Assembly (NCBI RefSeq): GCF_019654915.1
Contig: NZ_BPET01000016.1
Span: 29,280-93,279 of the forward strand
Source: Shewanella sp. MBTL60-007
Lineage (GTDB): Bacteria; Pseudomonadota; Gammaproteobacteria; Enterobacterales; Shewanellaceae
Direction: 5' to 3'
Length of the DNA stretch: 64,000 nt
Positions 1 through 10,606 of the stretch are shown here, piece by piece (position 1 is the first letter of the stretch; every line of letters starts with the position of its first letter). Position numbers and translations under genes: made by a program. Under the pieces are notes generated by a model. It was not told the DNA's origin. It was given only the letters and a program-made list of their open reading frames with translations, and did no database searches.

Positions 1-39
1 CAAAAGCGTTTCAAGATTTCTGTCAGTGATTTTGCTTAA
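1..39 (+). CDS. possible 3' end of a gene truncated by the window edge
   Basis: Frame 1 is open from the first base to a TAA at 37-39 and would encode the tail QKRFKISVSDFA. It lies just upstream of a strong terminator hairpin, as expected for the end of a plus-strand gene. Another frame is also open here, so the reading frame is not certain, and no family can be named from 12 residues. Confidence 0.3.
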   Translation, partial: QKRFKISVSDFA

Positions 40-77
40 TAGGCAGCGCTGTGTACACAAAAATGAATAGCCAATAT

Positions 78-107
78 AAAAAAATGCACTTAATGTGCAT
101 TTTTTTA
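78..107. terminator. bidirectional intrinsic terminator
   Basis: AAATGCAC pairs with GTGCATTT around a TTAAT loop. An A-run precedes the stem and a run of seven T follows it, so the hairpin can stop transcription both ways: the gene entering from the left edge and the minus-strand trhA-like gene. Confidence 0.85.
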
Positions 108-151
108 TTGGAGTATTTTTCGCGCTCGCCTATGTCCTAACGCAAAATAGC

Positions 152-847
152 TCAAATCACCGTTAAGTAGACACATAGGAAATGACAGAACGCTCCCCCT
201 AAAACGAACAGGTGCCAGATAGCGTGATTAAAGGGAATACGTTTAGCCACGTAAAAAATTACCCCTAGGCTGTAAAACAGACCGCCGGCAAGCAAGAGAT
301 TAAAGCCCAAGTCAGACATATTAGCGATCAGCTCTTGCATAACCGTTACGCATAACCAGCCCATCACCAAATACAGCACTAAACTAAATGCCTTAAAGCG
401 ACCAATAAATAGTGTTTTAAATAAGATCCCGCCAATTGCCAGTGACCAAATCGCCATTAACACCAGATCGGCATCACTGCTGTTTAGGGTGATCAGCATC
501 AGGGGGGTATAAGTACCAGCAATGAGCAGATAGATAGCGCAGTGATCGGCAATCTTAAGTCGGTGCTTTAGCAAGGGAGAGGTGGCGCTATGATAAAGGG
601 TCGAGCAGAGAAACAGTAAAATGATGCTGCAGCAATAAACAACCACACCTGTTAACTGAATAAAACTCAAGTGATCATAACCTTTTAACAGGCACAAAAT
701 CAGTCCAATGATCCCCGCAACGACACCAATACCATGACTAATGCTATTAGCCCGCTCTTCATTGACACAGTAACTTGCAGTCGTGAACTGCTTAGCTCCT
801 TGTTGAGGAGTTTGCTTGTTTGAAACTGTCGCTTGTTCTACTGACAT
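152..847 (-). CDS. trhA: hemolysin III / TrhA family (PAQR-type) membrane protein
   Basis: Integral inner-membrane protein of the bacterial hemolysin III family, related to eukaryotic PAQR receptors. Family members have been linked to membrane-lipid homeostasis; the hemolysin name is historical. Seven hydrophobic segments fill residues 35 to 231. The family's conserved polar residues are visible: E31 and S/H in NSISHG (34-39), STLYHS (82-87), DH (101-102) and a C-terminal histidine pair in WHLF...CHF, which together would form the metal-binding hydrolase-like site. The ATG at 847 is chosen over one nine codons upstream because AGAAG sits before it and the family begins near here. The gene is monocistronic and ends at a bidirectional terminator. 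Confidence 0.85.
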   Translation of the reverse strand: MSVEQATVSNKQTPQQGAKQFTTASYCVNEERANSISHGIGVVAGIIGLILCLLKGYDHLSFIQLTGVVVYCCSIILLFLCSTLYHSATSPLLKHRLKIADHCAIYLLIAGTYTPLMLITLNSSDADLVLMAIWSLAIGGILFKTLFIGRFKAFSLVLYLVMGWLCVTVMQELIANMSDLGFNLLLAGGLFYSLGVIFYVAKRIPFNHAIWHLFVLGGAFCHFLCVYLTVI

Positions 848-1015
848 CGTATAAAAGACTTCTGGTTTGACCACAATTAAAAGCAGTTTAACAGTTTTGA
901 TTTGAAAAGCTACAGGTTAAGCTAACACGTGTACGCTTAATTTTACTTTTTCTTTAGAAGGTTTAGGAACCCTGAGGTAGCGAGCATTTTTAAAGTGTGG
1001 AGTCGCCTTATATTG

Positions 1016-1037
1016 AGGGGACTTTAAGCCCCTTTTT
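1016..1037 (+). terminator. orphan terminator-like hairpin
   Basis: AGGGG and CCCCT flank a short loop and are followed by a T5 run. No plus-strand ORF ends upstream, because the preceding gene runs the other way and starts at 847. It could end a small RNA starting around 900-960, or be a leader attenuator of the next gene. Confidence 0.45.
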
Positions 1038-1123
1038 GTAGAGCCTTGTTGCTAATTAAGGCATAAGTTAAAAGGTATAAGAAAATAGGAACTAAACTCG
1101 CTTGAAAATAATGTTGAACCAAT

Positions 1124-2287
1124 GTGAAGACCTTTTGTTCTAAGTTATTGCGCTATAGGGACAAGAGAAGGGATGAGCGATTGAAATTAGCTAGGCGGGA
1201 AGCAAAACAGCTTGAAAAGAAGAGTGATGACGACATCAGCCTTCCTGTCGCTATGCCAATCGCGAATAATTTTGTCGCTCAAAGGTCGAACTTGATAGAA
1301 GGTGATGTGATTACGGTCGGTTACGGGGCTCAAGTAATCGAGGTTAATGAAACCATCACTCTATTCAACAGGCTATTAGAAGGTAAAGTAGAGGCTGAGT
1401 TTGAAGATAATAATCAAGTAGCTCATTCATTCAAAAACTTACCTTTAGATAATAACTCCTCGGGCTTGAGTAATAGCCTCGCTGTGATCATATTTGTGTT
1501 GCTACTGCATTTGCTTGCAATTTTGCTGCTGAATGAGTTTTGGACTGGTGCGGTGTTGATGACAAAAGAGGTATCGCCTGTAAAAATTCACTCTTACCTC
1601 TATCAGCCGCCACAAACCGTTAGCGAATTAGAAACTGGCGCAGACGCCGCGGCTACGCGAGAGGTAACGTCTCGCACAAACTTAGACATGCCACCAGAGT
1701 TACAGGCAAAGCCCTTGAAAGAGGTTGAGGCTGAGCGGGAAGGGGCGATAAAGCCTTTAGCGAAACTTGAGCCATCAGAGAAATCTAAGCCTTTAGCGAA
1801 ACTTGAGCCATCAGAGAAATATAAGTCTTTATCAGAGCTTAATCTACAAGCCCCATCGAATGTTTCAACCCTGCCTCGGGTTAGCACTGAAGAGCGTAAA
1901 CACCCTAGAACGAGTGTGAGCCAATTTACTCAATCTTATTTAGAGAAACAAAAAGCCAGTCAACTCGATGCATTGATCATCGACAAAGCTGAGCAATATA
2001 CCCAAAAGCGTTCTCTCAGTGAGATGGACGCTGATATGCAGGAGCTAATTTTTCCTGAGGTGGAGAAGTACAGCAAGGTGATCACCACAGATCACAGGTT
2101 AGACCCTAACCGCATCGTGAGGCACGGTGATACCTGCTATCGGATCGTAAAGGTGCCCACTCAACTCAACCCCTATGCAGAAAACATAGGTTATCCATTT
2201 AATTGCGGTGGCGATAAGATAAAAAAAGCGATTAATGATGCGATATCTGCGCGGTTGGAAAAGCGAATGTTGCCAATAAAAAAATAA
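1124..2287 (+). CDS. unrecognised single-pass membrane protein with TonB-like topology
   Basis: I do not recognise a family. The 387-residue product starts with a very basic, charged cytoplasmic part (1-35), has one strong membrane span at about 119-139, then a proline-, lysine- and glutamate-rich stretch (about 155-270) and a compact C-terminal domain with two cysteines (338 and 361) that could form a disulfide. That order, N-terminal anchor, stiff charged linker and small C-terminal domain, resembles TonB or TolA layout, but no TonB C-terminal signature is visible. The linker holds a perfect-looking tandem 12-residue repeat. The start is a GTG at 1124 without a clear ribosome site, so the true start could lie downstream. 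It stands alone between trhA and the thi operon. Confidence 0.7.
   Translation: MKTFCSKLLRYRDKRRDERLKLARREAKQLEKKSDDDISLPVAMPIANNFVAQRSNLIEGDVITVGYGAQVIEVNETITLFNRLLEGKVEAEFEDNNQVAHSFKNLPLDNNSSGLSNSLAVIIFVLLLHLLAILLLNEFWTGAVLMTKEVSPVKIHSYLYQPPQTVSELETGADAAATREVTSRTNLDMPPELQAKPLKEVEAEREGAIKPLAKLEPSEKSKPLAKLEPSEKYKSLSELNLQAPSNVSTLPRVSTEERKHPRTSVSQFTQSYLEKQKASQLDALIIDKAEQYTQKRSLSEMDADMQELIFPEVEKYSKVITTDHRLDPNRIVRHGDTCYRIVKVPTQLNPYAENIGYPFNCGGDKIKKAINDAISARLEKRMLPIKK
1751..1822 (+). repeat. two tandem 36-bp repeats inside the membrane protein gene
   Basis: A 36-bp unit starting AAGCCTTTAGCG occurs at 1751-1786 and again at 1787-1822, nearly identical. It encodes KPLAKLEPSEKS and KPLAKLEPSEKY in the periplasmic linker. 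The near identity at DNA level suggests a recent in-frame duplication. Confidence 0.9.
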
Positions 2288-2415
2288 AATTCAGTTGATA
2301 AATATTCATCTAAATTTTACGTATAATAGATTTATATTTTAATTTTCTTTAAATACATATGGTTATGGCTCATAGTTTTTGAATGATCCGCTGGTCCGCC
2401 TTGGTGATTTGAGTC

Positions 2416-2445
2416 TTGTATCCTGCAAGCTGAACGGTCTATACT
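2416..2445 (+). promoter_or_regulatory. predicted sigma70 promoter of the thi operon
   Basis: TTGTAT (2416-2421) and TATACT (2440-2445) are separated by 18 bp. Transcription would start a few bases before the first riboswitch helix, which begins at 2456. This position supports the call more than the hexamers alone. Confidence 0.6.
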
Positions 2446-2455
2446 GCCTGCTCAT

Positions 2456-2537
2456 CTTGTCGGAGTGCCATATGGCTGAGACCGTTAATTCGGGATCCGT
2501 TGAACCTGATCAGGCTAGAACCTGCGAAGGAAACAAG
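2456..2537 (+). promoter_or_regulatory. TPP riboswitch (THI element)
   Basis: Aptamer that binds thiamin pyrophosphate and represses the downstream thi genes. Helix P1 is CTTGT (2456-2460) with ACAAG (2533-2537). The conserved elements are in order: CGGAGTGCC, then GGCTGAGA (2474-2481), then GTTGAACCTGATCAGG (2500-2515) and the closing GCGAAGGAAAC. The expression platform is not obvious: no clean terminator separates it from thiC, though a bulged stem CTGCA..AAAAGC / GCTTTTGCAG at 2545-2580 is followed by only four T. Confidence 0.95.
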
Positions 2538-2618
2538 CGAAATACTGCACAAAAAGCCTATTTTAAAGACGCTTTTGCAGTTTTCGGTAGTTACGTATCA
2601 CTGGCGTTTATTCGCTAA

Positions 2619-2632
2619 GGGATCCGTTCAAC
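2619..2632 (+). repeat. second copy of a riboswitch segment in the thiC leader
   Basis: GGGATCCGTTCAAC here matches 13 of 14 bases of GGGATCCGTTGAAC at 2492-2505, which lies in the conserved part of the TPP aptamer. Both copies contain the self-complementary hexamer GGATCC, so the copies can pair with each other as well as compete for one partner. See the finding on this leader. Confidence 0.7.
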
Positions 2633-2678
2633 TTTTCACATTCTCATTTCTCCTGACAAGCAACTTCATTTCTTATAA

Positions 2679-4691
<2,013 letters not shown>

Positions 4692-4693
4692 TC

Positions 4694-6307
4694 ATGATAG
4701 ATGCTAATCAAACTAGTATAGATAGCCGTCCTATCGTGTGGACGATTGCTGGTTCAGACAGTGGTGGCGGCGCAGGCATACAGGCCGATCTCGCGACCAT
4801 GTCTGATCTTGAGTGTCATGGCTGCAGCGTGATCACCGCAGTCACGGCGCAAAGTTCTATCACAGTGTCGTTAGTTGAGTCCGTTTCTGAGAAGATGCTG
4901 CTATCTCAGCTCGATACTCTGGCCGCGGATCTAAAACCTGCTGCAATTAAAATTGGATTGCTTGCACAGCAGTCACAAATTTGTTGCTTAGCTAAGTGGC
5001 TTAAGCGGCAGCAACAAATTTGGATGCAGAAGGGGACATCTGTACCTGTTATCTTAGATCCAGTTATGGTGGCAACCTGCGGCGATCCTTTGGCCATGGG
5101 GACTGCGCTGGATTTTAGCCCCTTTAAAGGTTTGCTGACATTAGTGACCCCTAATGTCAGCGAGTTGCAAATAATGTCTGGCAAAACACTCGACAAGCTT
5201 GAGGACTGCATTAGCGCAGCAAAGCAACTCTCTGTACAACTTGCGACCTCAGTGTTAGCTAAGGGCGGTGATAAAGGCCCGAGCTGGAGTCGTGCTCAGG
5301 CTAATGACTTGCTCGTTTGCTGCGAAGTCGAAGGTATATCAAGTCAACATCAGCACCAAAGTTTTTGGTTATCTAGCCCGCGAATCGATAGCAACAATAG
5401 CCATGGTACAGGTTGTACTTTGTCATCGGCGATTGCCGCCGTGTTGGCTCATGGCTTTGTGCTTAACGATGCTGTTGTGGTGGCCAAAGCCTACGTCAGT
5501 GCGGGGCTATTGGCGAGCTATCAGCCGGGCAGTGGAGCGGGTTGTTTAGGCAGAACGGCTTGGCCAAGAGAATTACACCTGTTTCCATATATCAAACAAG
5601 TCACAGCTCAATGCTCACTGCCGAGCTCTGCGATTGAAAGCGAGCAAAAGGTGACTGCTAAAATGGCAGGCTTTACGAAGATAGATGAACCTTTGGGCTT
5701 GTATCCAGTAGTAGCCGATGTCGCGCTGCTTGAAGTCTTACTCAAAGCGGGCGCTAAAACCATTCAGCTGCGGATAAAAAACACGAATGAGCCAACGCTT
5801 GAAGAGCAGATCATCAAAGCGGTGGCTCTGGGGCGAGATTATCGAGCGCGAGTGTTTATTAACGATCACTGGCAGCTCGCCATCAAACATCAGGCTTACG
5901 GCGTGCATCTAGGCCAAGAAGACTTGTTTGATAGCAGTCTAAAGCAGCTTGCTGAAGCTGGCATAGCGCTTGGGTTATCTAGCCATAGCTACTTTGAGAT
6001 TTTATTGGCAAAACAACACCAGCCGTCTTATATAGCCTTTGGACATATCTTCCCGACAACCACCAAGCAGATGCCATCTCAGCCTCAGGGGCTTGTAAAG
6101 CTAGGGCATTATGTCTCGTTGATGAAAGGCGAGCTACCAATAGTGGCTATCGGTGGTATTGATGCGGAGCGCATTAAAAGCGTTAAAGCCACTGGCGTGG
6201 ATGATATTGCCGTGGTGCGGGCGTTGACCGAGGCCGAGGATCCCGCAACTGCTTTTAAAACGCTAAATAGCGCATGGCTCGAGGATAATAGTTATGTCAC
6301 TCAGTGA
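4694..6307 (+). CDS. thiDE: bifunctional HMP(-P) kinase / thiamin-phosphate synthase (ThiD-ThiE fusion)
   Basis: Two enzymes in one 537-residue chain. Residues about 10-275 are the ribokinase-fold ThiD that phosphorylates hydroxymethylpyrimidine (phosphate): AGSDSGGGAGIQAD near the start and the anion-hole motif GTGCTLSSA near 238 are intact. After a linker of about 50 residues, 330-530 form the TIM-barrel ThiE that joins pyrimidine and thiazole phosphate: FINDHW, GVHLGQEDL, AFGHIFPT and AIGGI are visible. Separate genes in E. coli; the fusion is found in several marine gammaproteobacteria. It follows thiC by two bases and overlaps thiF by 14 bp, so translation is probably coupled. Confidence 0.95.
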   Translation: MIDANQTSIDSRPIVWTIAGSDSGGGAGIQADLATMSDLECHGCSVITAVTAQSSITVSLVESVSEKMLLSQLDTLAADLKPAAIKIGLLAQQSQICCLAKWLKRQQQIWMQKGTSVPVILDPVMVATCGDPLAMGTALDFSPFKGLLTLVTPNVSELQIMSGKTLDKLEDCISAAKQLSVQLATSVLAKGGDKGPSWSRAQANDLLVCCEVEGISSQHQHQSFWLSSPRIDSNNSHGTGCTLSSAIAAVLAHGFVLNDAVVVAKAYVSAGLLASYQPGSGAGCLGRTAWPRELHLFPYIKQVTAQCSLPSSAIESEQKVTAKMAGFTKIDEPLGLYPVVADVALLEVLLKAGAKTIQLRIKNTNEPTLEEQIIKAVALGRDYRARVFINDHWQLAIKHQAYGVHLGQEDLFDSSLKQLAEAGIALGLSSHSYFEILLAKQHQPSYIAFGHIFPTTTKQMPSQPQGLVKLGHYVSLMKGELPIVAIGGIDAERIKSVKATGVDDIAVVRALTEAEDPATAFKTLNSAWLEDNSYVTQ

Positions 6308-7187
6308 TAGCGATTTTATCCGTTATTCGCGTCAAGTGCTGTTGCCTGAAGTTGGCGAGTCTGGCCAGCTGACCTTTGCCAATTCTCATGTCGTGATTAT
6401 CGGTGTCGGTGGGTTAGGTAACTTAGCAGCACAGCAGCTTGCCGCAGCGGGCATAGGTAGGCTTACCCTTGTAGATGGAGACAGGGTAGAGCTGTCTAAC
6501 TTACCGAGACAACTGTTATTTGATGATGCCGACTTAGGACACAACAAGGCTGACGTTGCCGGACGAAAGTTGAATCAGTCCTACCCTCAGACCCAAGTGA
6601 ATTGGGTTGGGCAATTTCTTACAGACGATAATATTGTGGCAGTACTGGGGGATGGTGATAAGCATTATGATCTGCTACTCGATTGCAGCGACAACTTTGC
6701 TACCCGCCAGCGAGTTAATCGGTTTGCGATAGAAAACCAGATCCCATTAGTTTCGGCTTCAGTTGCACATTTTAATGGGCAGTTACTCAGTATTGACCAG
6801 CGCCACAAGCCAAATACAGGCTGTTACCACTGCTTGTTTCCCGCTGATATGTCGGTAAGCCAAAGCTGTCAAACCGTCGGTATTCTTGGGCCTATGGTGG
6901 GGGCGCTAGCTTCTATGCAGGCCCTAGTTGCGCTGCAGCAGTTGATTGGCCATAAACAGGCCGTGGGTAAGCTGTTTAGGTTTGATGGTAAACATTTTAG
7001 TTGGCGCGAGGTTAACTTACCACGCAATCAGGCCTGTAGCGTCTGCGGCGTTGCTGAAGGCGATAATTCCTCAGAGTTAGGTGACAAGTTGGTGACGGAG
7101 CTAGATTTAAATTTAAAGCAAGCTTCAGTCATAGGTTCTGAGCGCGTGAAAACAGGCTTTCAGTCTGCGGAGAAAGATTATGTATAA
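6294..7187 (+). CDS. thiF: ThiS adenylyltransferase ThiF
   Basis: E1-like enzyme that adenylates the C-terminal glycine of ThiS to start sulfur transfer for thiazole synthesis. The signature RYSRQVLLPEVG is at residue 10, the nucleotide loop GVGGLGNLAA follows near 37, and two CXXC pairs (CYHC and CSVC) would bind structural zinc. MoeB is the main look-alike, but its position between thiDE and thiS settles the role. The chain is 297 residues against about 250 for E. coli ThiF: roughly 45 extra residues follow the last CXXC and look unstructured. Start ATG at 6294 lies inside thiDE; the end overlaps thiS by 8 bp. Confidence 0.93.
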   Translation: MSLSDSDFIRYSRQVLLPEVGESGQLTFANSHVVIIGVGGLGNLAAQQLAAAGIGRLTLVDGDRVELSNLPRQLLFDDADLGHNKADVAGRKLNQSYPQTQVNWVGQFLTDDNIVAVLGDGDKHYDLLLDCSDNFATRQRVNRFAIENQIPLVSASVAHFNGQLLSIDQRHKPNTGCYHCLFPADMSVSQSCQTVGILGPMVGALASMQALVALQQLIGHKQAVGKLFRFDGKHFSWREVNLPRNQACSVCGVAEGDNSSELGDKLVTELDLNLKQASVIGSERVKTGFQSAEKDYV

Positions 7188-7413
7188 AGGAAATGACAGT
7201 ATCTCAATCATTGTAAATGATGAGGTAAAACAGGTTGCGGTCAACGTGACGCTGCAAAGCGTGATTGAAGTATATTGCGAGATCCGTGGCGTCGATATGA
7301 GTGCTATTGCGGCAGCGCTAAATGGTGATGTTATCACACGCAGTCGATGGCAGAGCCAAGTTTGTCAAGCTAACGATAAACTAGAACTCTTCTCAGTTGT
7401 TGCGGGAGGCTAA
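7180..7413 (+). CDS. thiS: sulfur carrier protein ThiS
   Basis: Ubiquitin-fold sulfur carrier that delivers thiocarboxylate sulfur to ThiG. The 77-residue product ends in VVAGG; the terminal Gly-Gly that ThiF adenylates is intact. It is about ten residues longer than E. coli ThiS at the N-terminus (MYKGNDSIS before the first strand). Overlaps the end of thiF and abuts thiG, with its last codons providing the thiG ribosome site. Confidence 0.93.
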   Translation: MYKGNDSISIIVNDEVKQVAVNVTLQSVIEVYCEIRGVDMSAIAAALNGDVITRSRWQSQVCQANDKLELFSVVAGG

Positions 7414-7414
7414 T

Positions 7415-8182
7415 ATGTTAACGATTGCCGATCATCAATTTCAATCAAGGTTATTCACTGGCACAGGCAAATTTGCAACGGCTCAGAATATGTTAGCTGC
7501 GGTGGCCGCTTCAGAGTCTCAATTAGTGACCTTGGCGGTAAAAAGGCTGGATCTGAATACCGGCAGTGACAATATTCTTAAGCCTTTGCTTGAGAGCGGG
7601 GTTAAATTGCTGCCTAACACTGCGGGAGCGCGTAACGTCAAGGAGGCGTTATTCGCGGCTCATCTTTCACGAGAAATGTTAGGTACTAACTGGGTTAAAC
7701 TCGAGATCCACCCCGATCCTAAGTACCTGATGCCCGATCCCATCGAAACCTTAGAAGCGGCGCGCATTTTATGTGAGCAAGGCTATGTGGTCTTGCCCTA
7801 TGTTCATGCCGACCCTGTGCTGTGCCGCAGACTCGAAGAGGTTGGCTGCGCAGCTGTGATGCCATTAGGCAGTCCTATTGGGTCTAATCAGGGGCTAGCG
7901 AGTGAACCTTTCTTAAAGATTATCATTGAGCAGGCCAAGGTGCCTGTGATTGTCGATGCGGGTATTGGCGCGCCATCTCAGGCAACCCATGCCATGGAAC
8001 TCGGTGCCGATGCCGTGCTGGTTAATACTGCTATCGCTAGCAGTCGCGATCCCGTGGCAATGGGGCGCTGTTTTGCGCAAGCCGTTAGCACAGGACGACA
8101 GGCATATATTGCAGGATTGGGGGCTGTGAGTCATCAAGCTCACAATACTAGTCCTCTTACGGGTTTTTTAAATGATGCGTAG
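7415..8182 (+). CDS. thiG: thiazole synthase ThiG
   Basis: TIM-barrel enzyme that builds the thiazole phosphate ring from deoxyxylulose phosphate, ThiS thiocarboxylate and dehydroglycine. The 255-residue product carries FTGTGKF near the start, NTAGARN, the substrate-binding [11 protein letters not shown] and the catalytic-barrel segment [11 protein letters not shown]. The ATG at 7415, one base after the thiS stop and behind GGGAGG, is chosen over an in-frame TTG at 7397. ThiG works in complex with ThiH, encoded next. Confidence 0.96.
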   Translation: MLTIADHQFQSRLFTGTGKFATAQNMLAAVAASESQLVTLAVKRLDLNTGSDNILKPLLESGVKLLPNTAGARNVKEALFAAHLSREMLGTNWVKLEIHPDPKYLMPDPIETLEAARILCEQGYVVLPYVHADPVLCRRLEEVGCAAVMPLGSPIGSNQGLASEPFLKIIIEQAKVPVIVDAGIGAPSQATHAMELGADAVLVNTAIASSRDPVAMGRCFAQAVSTGRQAYIAGLGAVSHQAHNTSPLTGFLNDA

Positions 8183-8206
8183 TTATTTAGCCTTGAAGGA
8201 GTGGTT

Positions 8207-9313
8207 ATGAGCTTTGTCGATGTTTTTCAAAAGCTGTCACGCTCTGAGCTTAAGCTAAAGCTGTATTCTACTACTGCAGCAGATGTGGATCGGGCATTAC
8301 AGCACCCCTCGGGTAACTTAGAGAGTTTGCTCTCGCTACTGTCACCAGCTGCAGAGCCGTATCTTGAAAAGATGGCGCAACAAGCGGTTGCATTAACTCG
8401 TCAGCGTTTTGGGGCGAGCATAGGCATGTATATCCCTTTATACCTGTCGAATCTCTGCGCCAATGAGTGTGATTATTGCGGCTTTACCATGAGTAATAAA
8501 ATTAAGCGTAAAACCTTGTCTTGTGACGATGTTTCTAATGAGATGCGTCAAATTAAGGCGATGGGCTACGATTCAATTCTACTGGTTTCTGGTGAGCATG
8601 AGTCTAAAGTGGGTGTTCCGTACTTTAAGCAGATCTTACCATTAGTCACTGAGCAGTTTAGTCACGTGGCCATGGAAGTTCAGCCTCTTGAGGAGCAGGA
8701 TTATCGAGAGTTAGTGGACGCAGGTCTCGATGCGGTGATGCTGTATCAAGAAACCTATAACCCCATTACATATAGCGAGCACCATACTCGCGGCAAGAAG
8801 AGAGATTTTAGCTTTCGACTTGAGTCTCCCGACAGAGTCGCCAGAGCTGGCGTTGATAAAATAGGTTTAGGGGTGTTACTCGGTCTAGATGATTGGCGTT
8901 TAGATGCGCTGTTAATGGGGCACCATTTAGATTATTTAGAAAAAACCTATTGGCGCAGCCGCTATAGCATTTCACTGCCAAGACTTAGGCCTTGTACGGG
9001 TGGTGTAAGCCCGAAAGTTGAGCTTACCGATAAAGGTTTAGTGCAGATGATTTGCGCATTTAGGCTGTTTAATCAACAACTGGATATTAGTCTATCGACG
9101 CGAGAAAGCCCAAAGCTGAGGGATAACCTGTTTGCGCTAGGGGTGACAAATGTTAGCGCTGGCAGCTCGACACAGCCTGGTGGCTATGTTGAACCTAAGA
9201 CTGAGCTGGATCAGTTTGAGATAAGTGATGAGCGTGCGCCGCAGGTGGTCGCCCAAGCCTTGCTTAATCGGGGTTTAAATCCTGTATGGAAAGACTGGGA
9301 AACGGGTTGGTAG
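8207..9313 (+). CDS. thiH: tyrosine lyase ThiH (2-iminoacetate synthase)
   Basis: Radical SAM enzyme that cleaves tyrosine to dehydroglycine for ThiG. The CX3CX2C cluster motif is seen in CANECDYCGF, followed by the family's GFTMSNKI. Length 368 residues is normal. AAGGAG precedes the ATG at 8207, so the GTG six bases upstream is not used. Having thiH rather than thiO means the glycine imine is made without oxygen, which suits a facultative anaerobe. Last gene of the operon. Confidence 0.95.
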   Translation: MSFVDVFQKLSRSELKLKLYSTTAADVDRALQHPSGNLESLLSLLSPAAEPYLEKMAQQAVALTRQRFGASIGMYIPLYLSNLCANECDYCGFTMSNKIKRKTLSCDDVSNEMRQIKAMGYDSILLVSGEHESKVGVPYFKQILPLVTEQFSHVAMEVQPLEEQDYRELVDAGLDAVMLYQETYNPITYSEHHTRGKKRDFSFRLESPDRVARAGVDKIGLGVLLGLDDWRLDALLMGHHLDYLEKTYWRSRYSISLPRLRPCTGGVSPKVELTDKGLVQMICAFRLFNQQLDISLSTRESPKLRDNLFALGVTNVSAGSSTQPGGYVEPKTELDQFEISDERAPQVVAQALLNRGLNPVWKDWETGW

Positions 9314-9353
9314 TGAGGGAAGTAAGCGTGCGAGACGTGCTTTATAGGTGTGA

Positions 9354-9382
9354 ATTTACGCTTGCCATGTGCGAGCGTAAAT
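9354..9382 (+). terminator. hairpin after thiH, weak terminator
   Basis: ATTTACGCT pairs with AGCGTAAAT around an 11-base loop that can add GC pairs. No T-run follows, so intrinsic termination is doubtful; it may protect the 3' end of the thi mRNA. Confidence 0.4.
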
Positions 9383-9512
9383 CTAATGCTTGTATCATTA
9401 AAAATGGGTAGTAAATAGCACGCAAGGACGAATGCGTTTAGCACAAAGCAAGCCCAAATTAATTTGACTCGTTTGCAGCAACTCTCTCCCCTTAACTGGC
9501 GTGAAACACCTA

Positions 9513-9875
9513 TTACAGGTACTTTTTCAGTATCGCAAAGACTTCCGTTGGGCTGATAGGTTTACTCAAGTAGCCATCGGCGCCCAGCCTGAGTCCAAGA
9601 CTTTCATCGGACTCCTCTGCAAGTGCGCTGACGATAATGACAGGCAGCTTGGCGGTTTGTGGATCTTGTTTCAGATCTTTAAGGACCTGATAGCCGTTTT
9701 TCCCAGGCATCATGATATCTAAGAAGATAACGTTTGGGCGCTGGATGTTGGCAATATCAATCACATCATCACCGGAGTTAACCGTGGTAACTTGGTAGTC
9801 ATCGCCTAAAATTGATAGTAAGAGACTTGAACAGATAGGGTCATCATCTACGACCAGTATTTTTGCTTTTTCCAT
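9513..9875 (-). CDS. stand-alone response-regulator receiver domain
   Basis: Single CheY-like receiver of 120 residues with no output domain. Acid pocket D10-D12, phosphoacceptor D53 (in FLDIMMPG), S83 and K105 (in YLSKP) are all in place, so it should be phosphorylated by a histidine kinase encoded elsewhere. No kinase is adjacent. Such lone receivers act in chemotaxis, phosphorelays or by binding partner enzymes; the sequence does not say which. Monocistronic, divergent from the small gene at 10099. Confidence 0.9.
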   Translation of the reverse strand: MEKAKILVVDDDPICSSLLLSILGDDYQVTTVNSGDDVIDIANIQRPNVIFLDIMMPGKNGYQVLKDLKQDPQTAKLPVIIVSALAEESDESLGLRLGADGYLSKPISPTEVFAILKKYL

Positions 9876-10098
9876 TCAAATTATCCTCTTATGCTCACCT
9901 ATAACTAGGATCTCACGTTTATTCAACAAGTCTATCATTATGCTCGGGTATTGGCTAATTTTAACATTCTTGTACATACGAGGGTTGCTCAAAATTACCA
10001 CACTTTAAAGAGCGGAAAGATGGGGCAGCGTGGCTGTACTTTGTATAATTTTTAGATAATAATTGAGTGAATAAGTTCCCATTTATAAGAGCGCTACT

Positions 10099-10347
10099 AT
10101 GCAGATCCCACCGAGTATTATCTCTGGCCAAAATGGTTTTCAGTCTGCCCAGTCAGACTTAACTCAAGCCACGGTTGATGTTGCTGGATCAAGCCAATCA
10201 GCATCTGGTACAACGATGGTTTCAAGTGGTAGCACCACAGAGCCATTAGTTGATGCAAGTCAAGCAGGCTTGCATGCTCAGGCCTCTGCAGAGGTGATAC
10301 AAACCTCCTCAGATACGCTTGGAACCCTGATCAACATAAAGGTTTAA
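10099..10347 (+). CDS. 82-residue protein resembling a miniature flagellar rod/hook protein
   Basis: No family is certain. The ends resemble axial flagellar proteins: GFQSAQSDLTQATVDVA (14-30) looks like the N-terminal helix of rod/hook proteins (G-x-x-A-x-x-x-L), and ASAEVIQTSSDTLGTLINIKV at the C-terminus looks like the rod C-terminal motif with its VI-T-x-D-x-LG-LI-I pattern. The central globular part is replaced by a Ser/Thr/Gly linker. No signal peptide or cysteine. Monocistronic with a perfect terminator 34 bases downstream. The likeness is inferred by eye; it could equally be another small helical protein. Confidence 0.7.
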   Translation: MQIPPSIISGQNGFQSAQSDLTQATVDVAGSSQSASGTTMVSSGSTTEPLVDASQAGLHAQASAEVIQTSSDTLGTLINIKV

Positions 10348-10380
10348 AGCCTTCAAGCTTGAGCTTGGATTTATCTTGTT

Positions 10381-10409
10381 GTAAAAACGCTCTACTTGAG
10401 CGTTTTTAC
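10381..10409. terminator. strong intrinsic terminator
   Basis: GTAAAAACGCTC pairs perfectly with GAGCGTTTTTAC around a five-base loop. It ends the small rod-like gene. Confidence 0.85.
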
Positions 10410-10606
10410 TATCTGGCGTTTAAACTTTCTTGTTGTTTATACTCTTAAATTTAAGCAAGAGCCTAAGTATTCATTTATCGTAAACTAGGTATGATTTCTA
10501 AACCTGTTAGCTTTATTCTCTATGCAAGCAGTTTATATATAAGCTTGGACGTTACTAACATGAGTAACCTTAAAATGGAATATTTGAGAAGATTAGATGG
10601 TGAATC

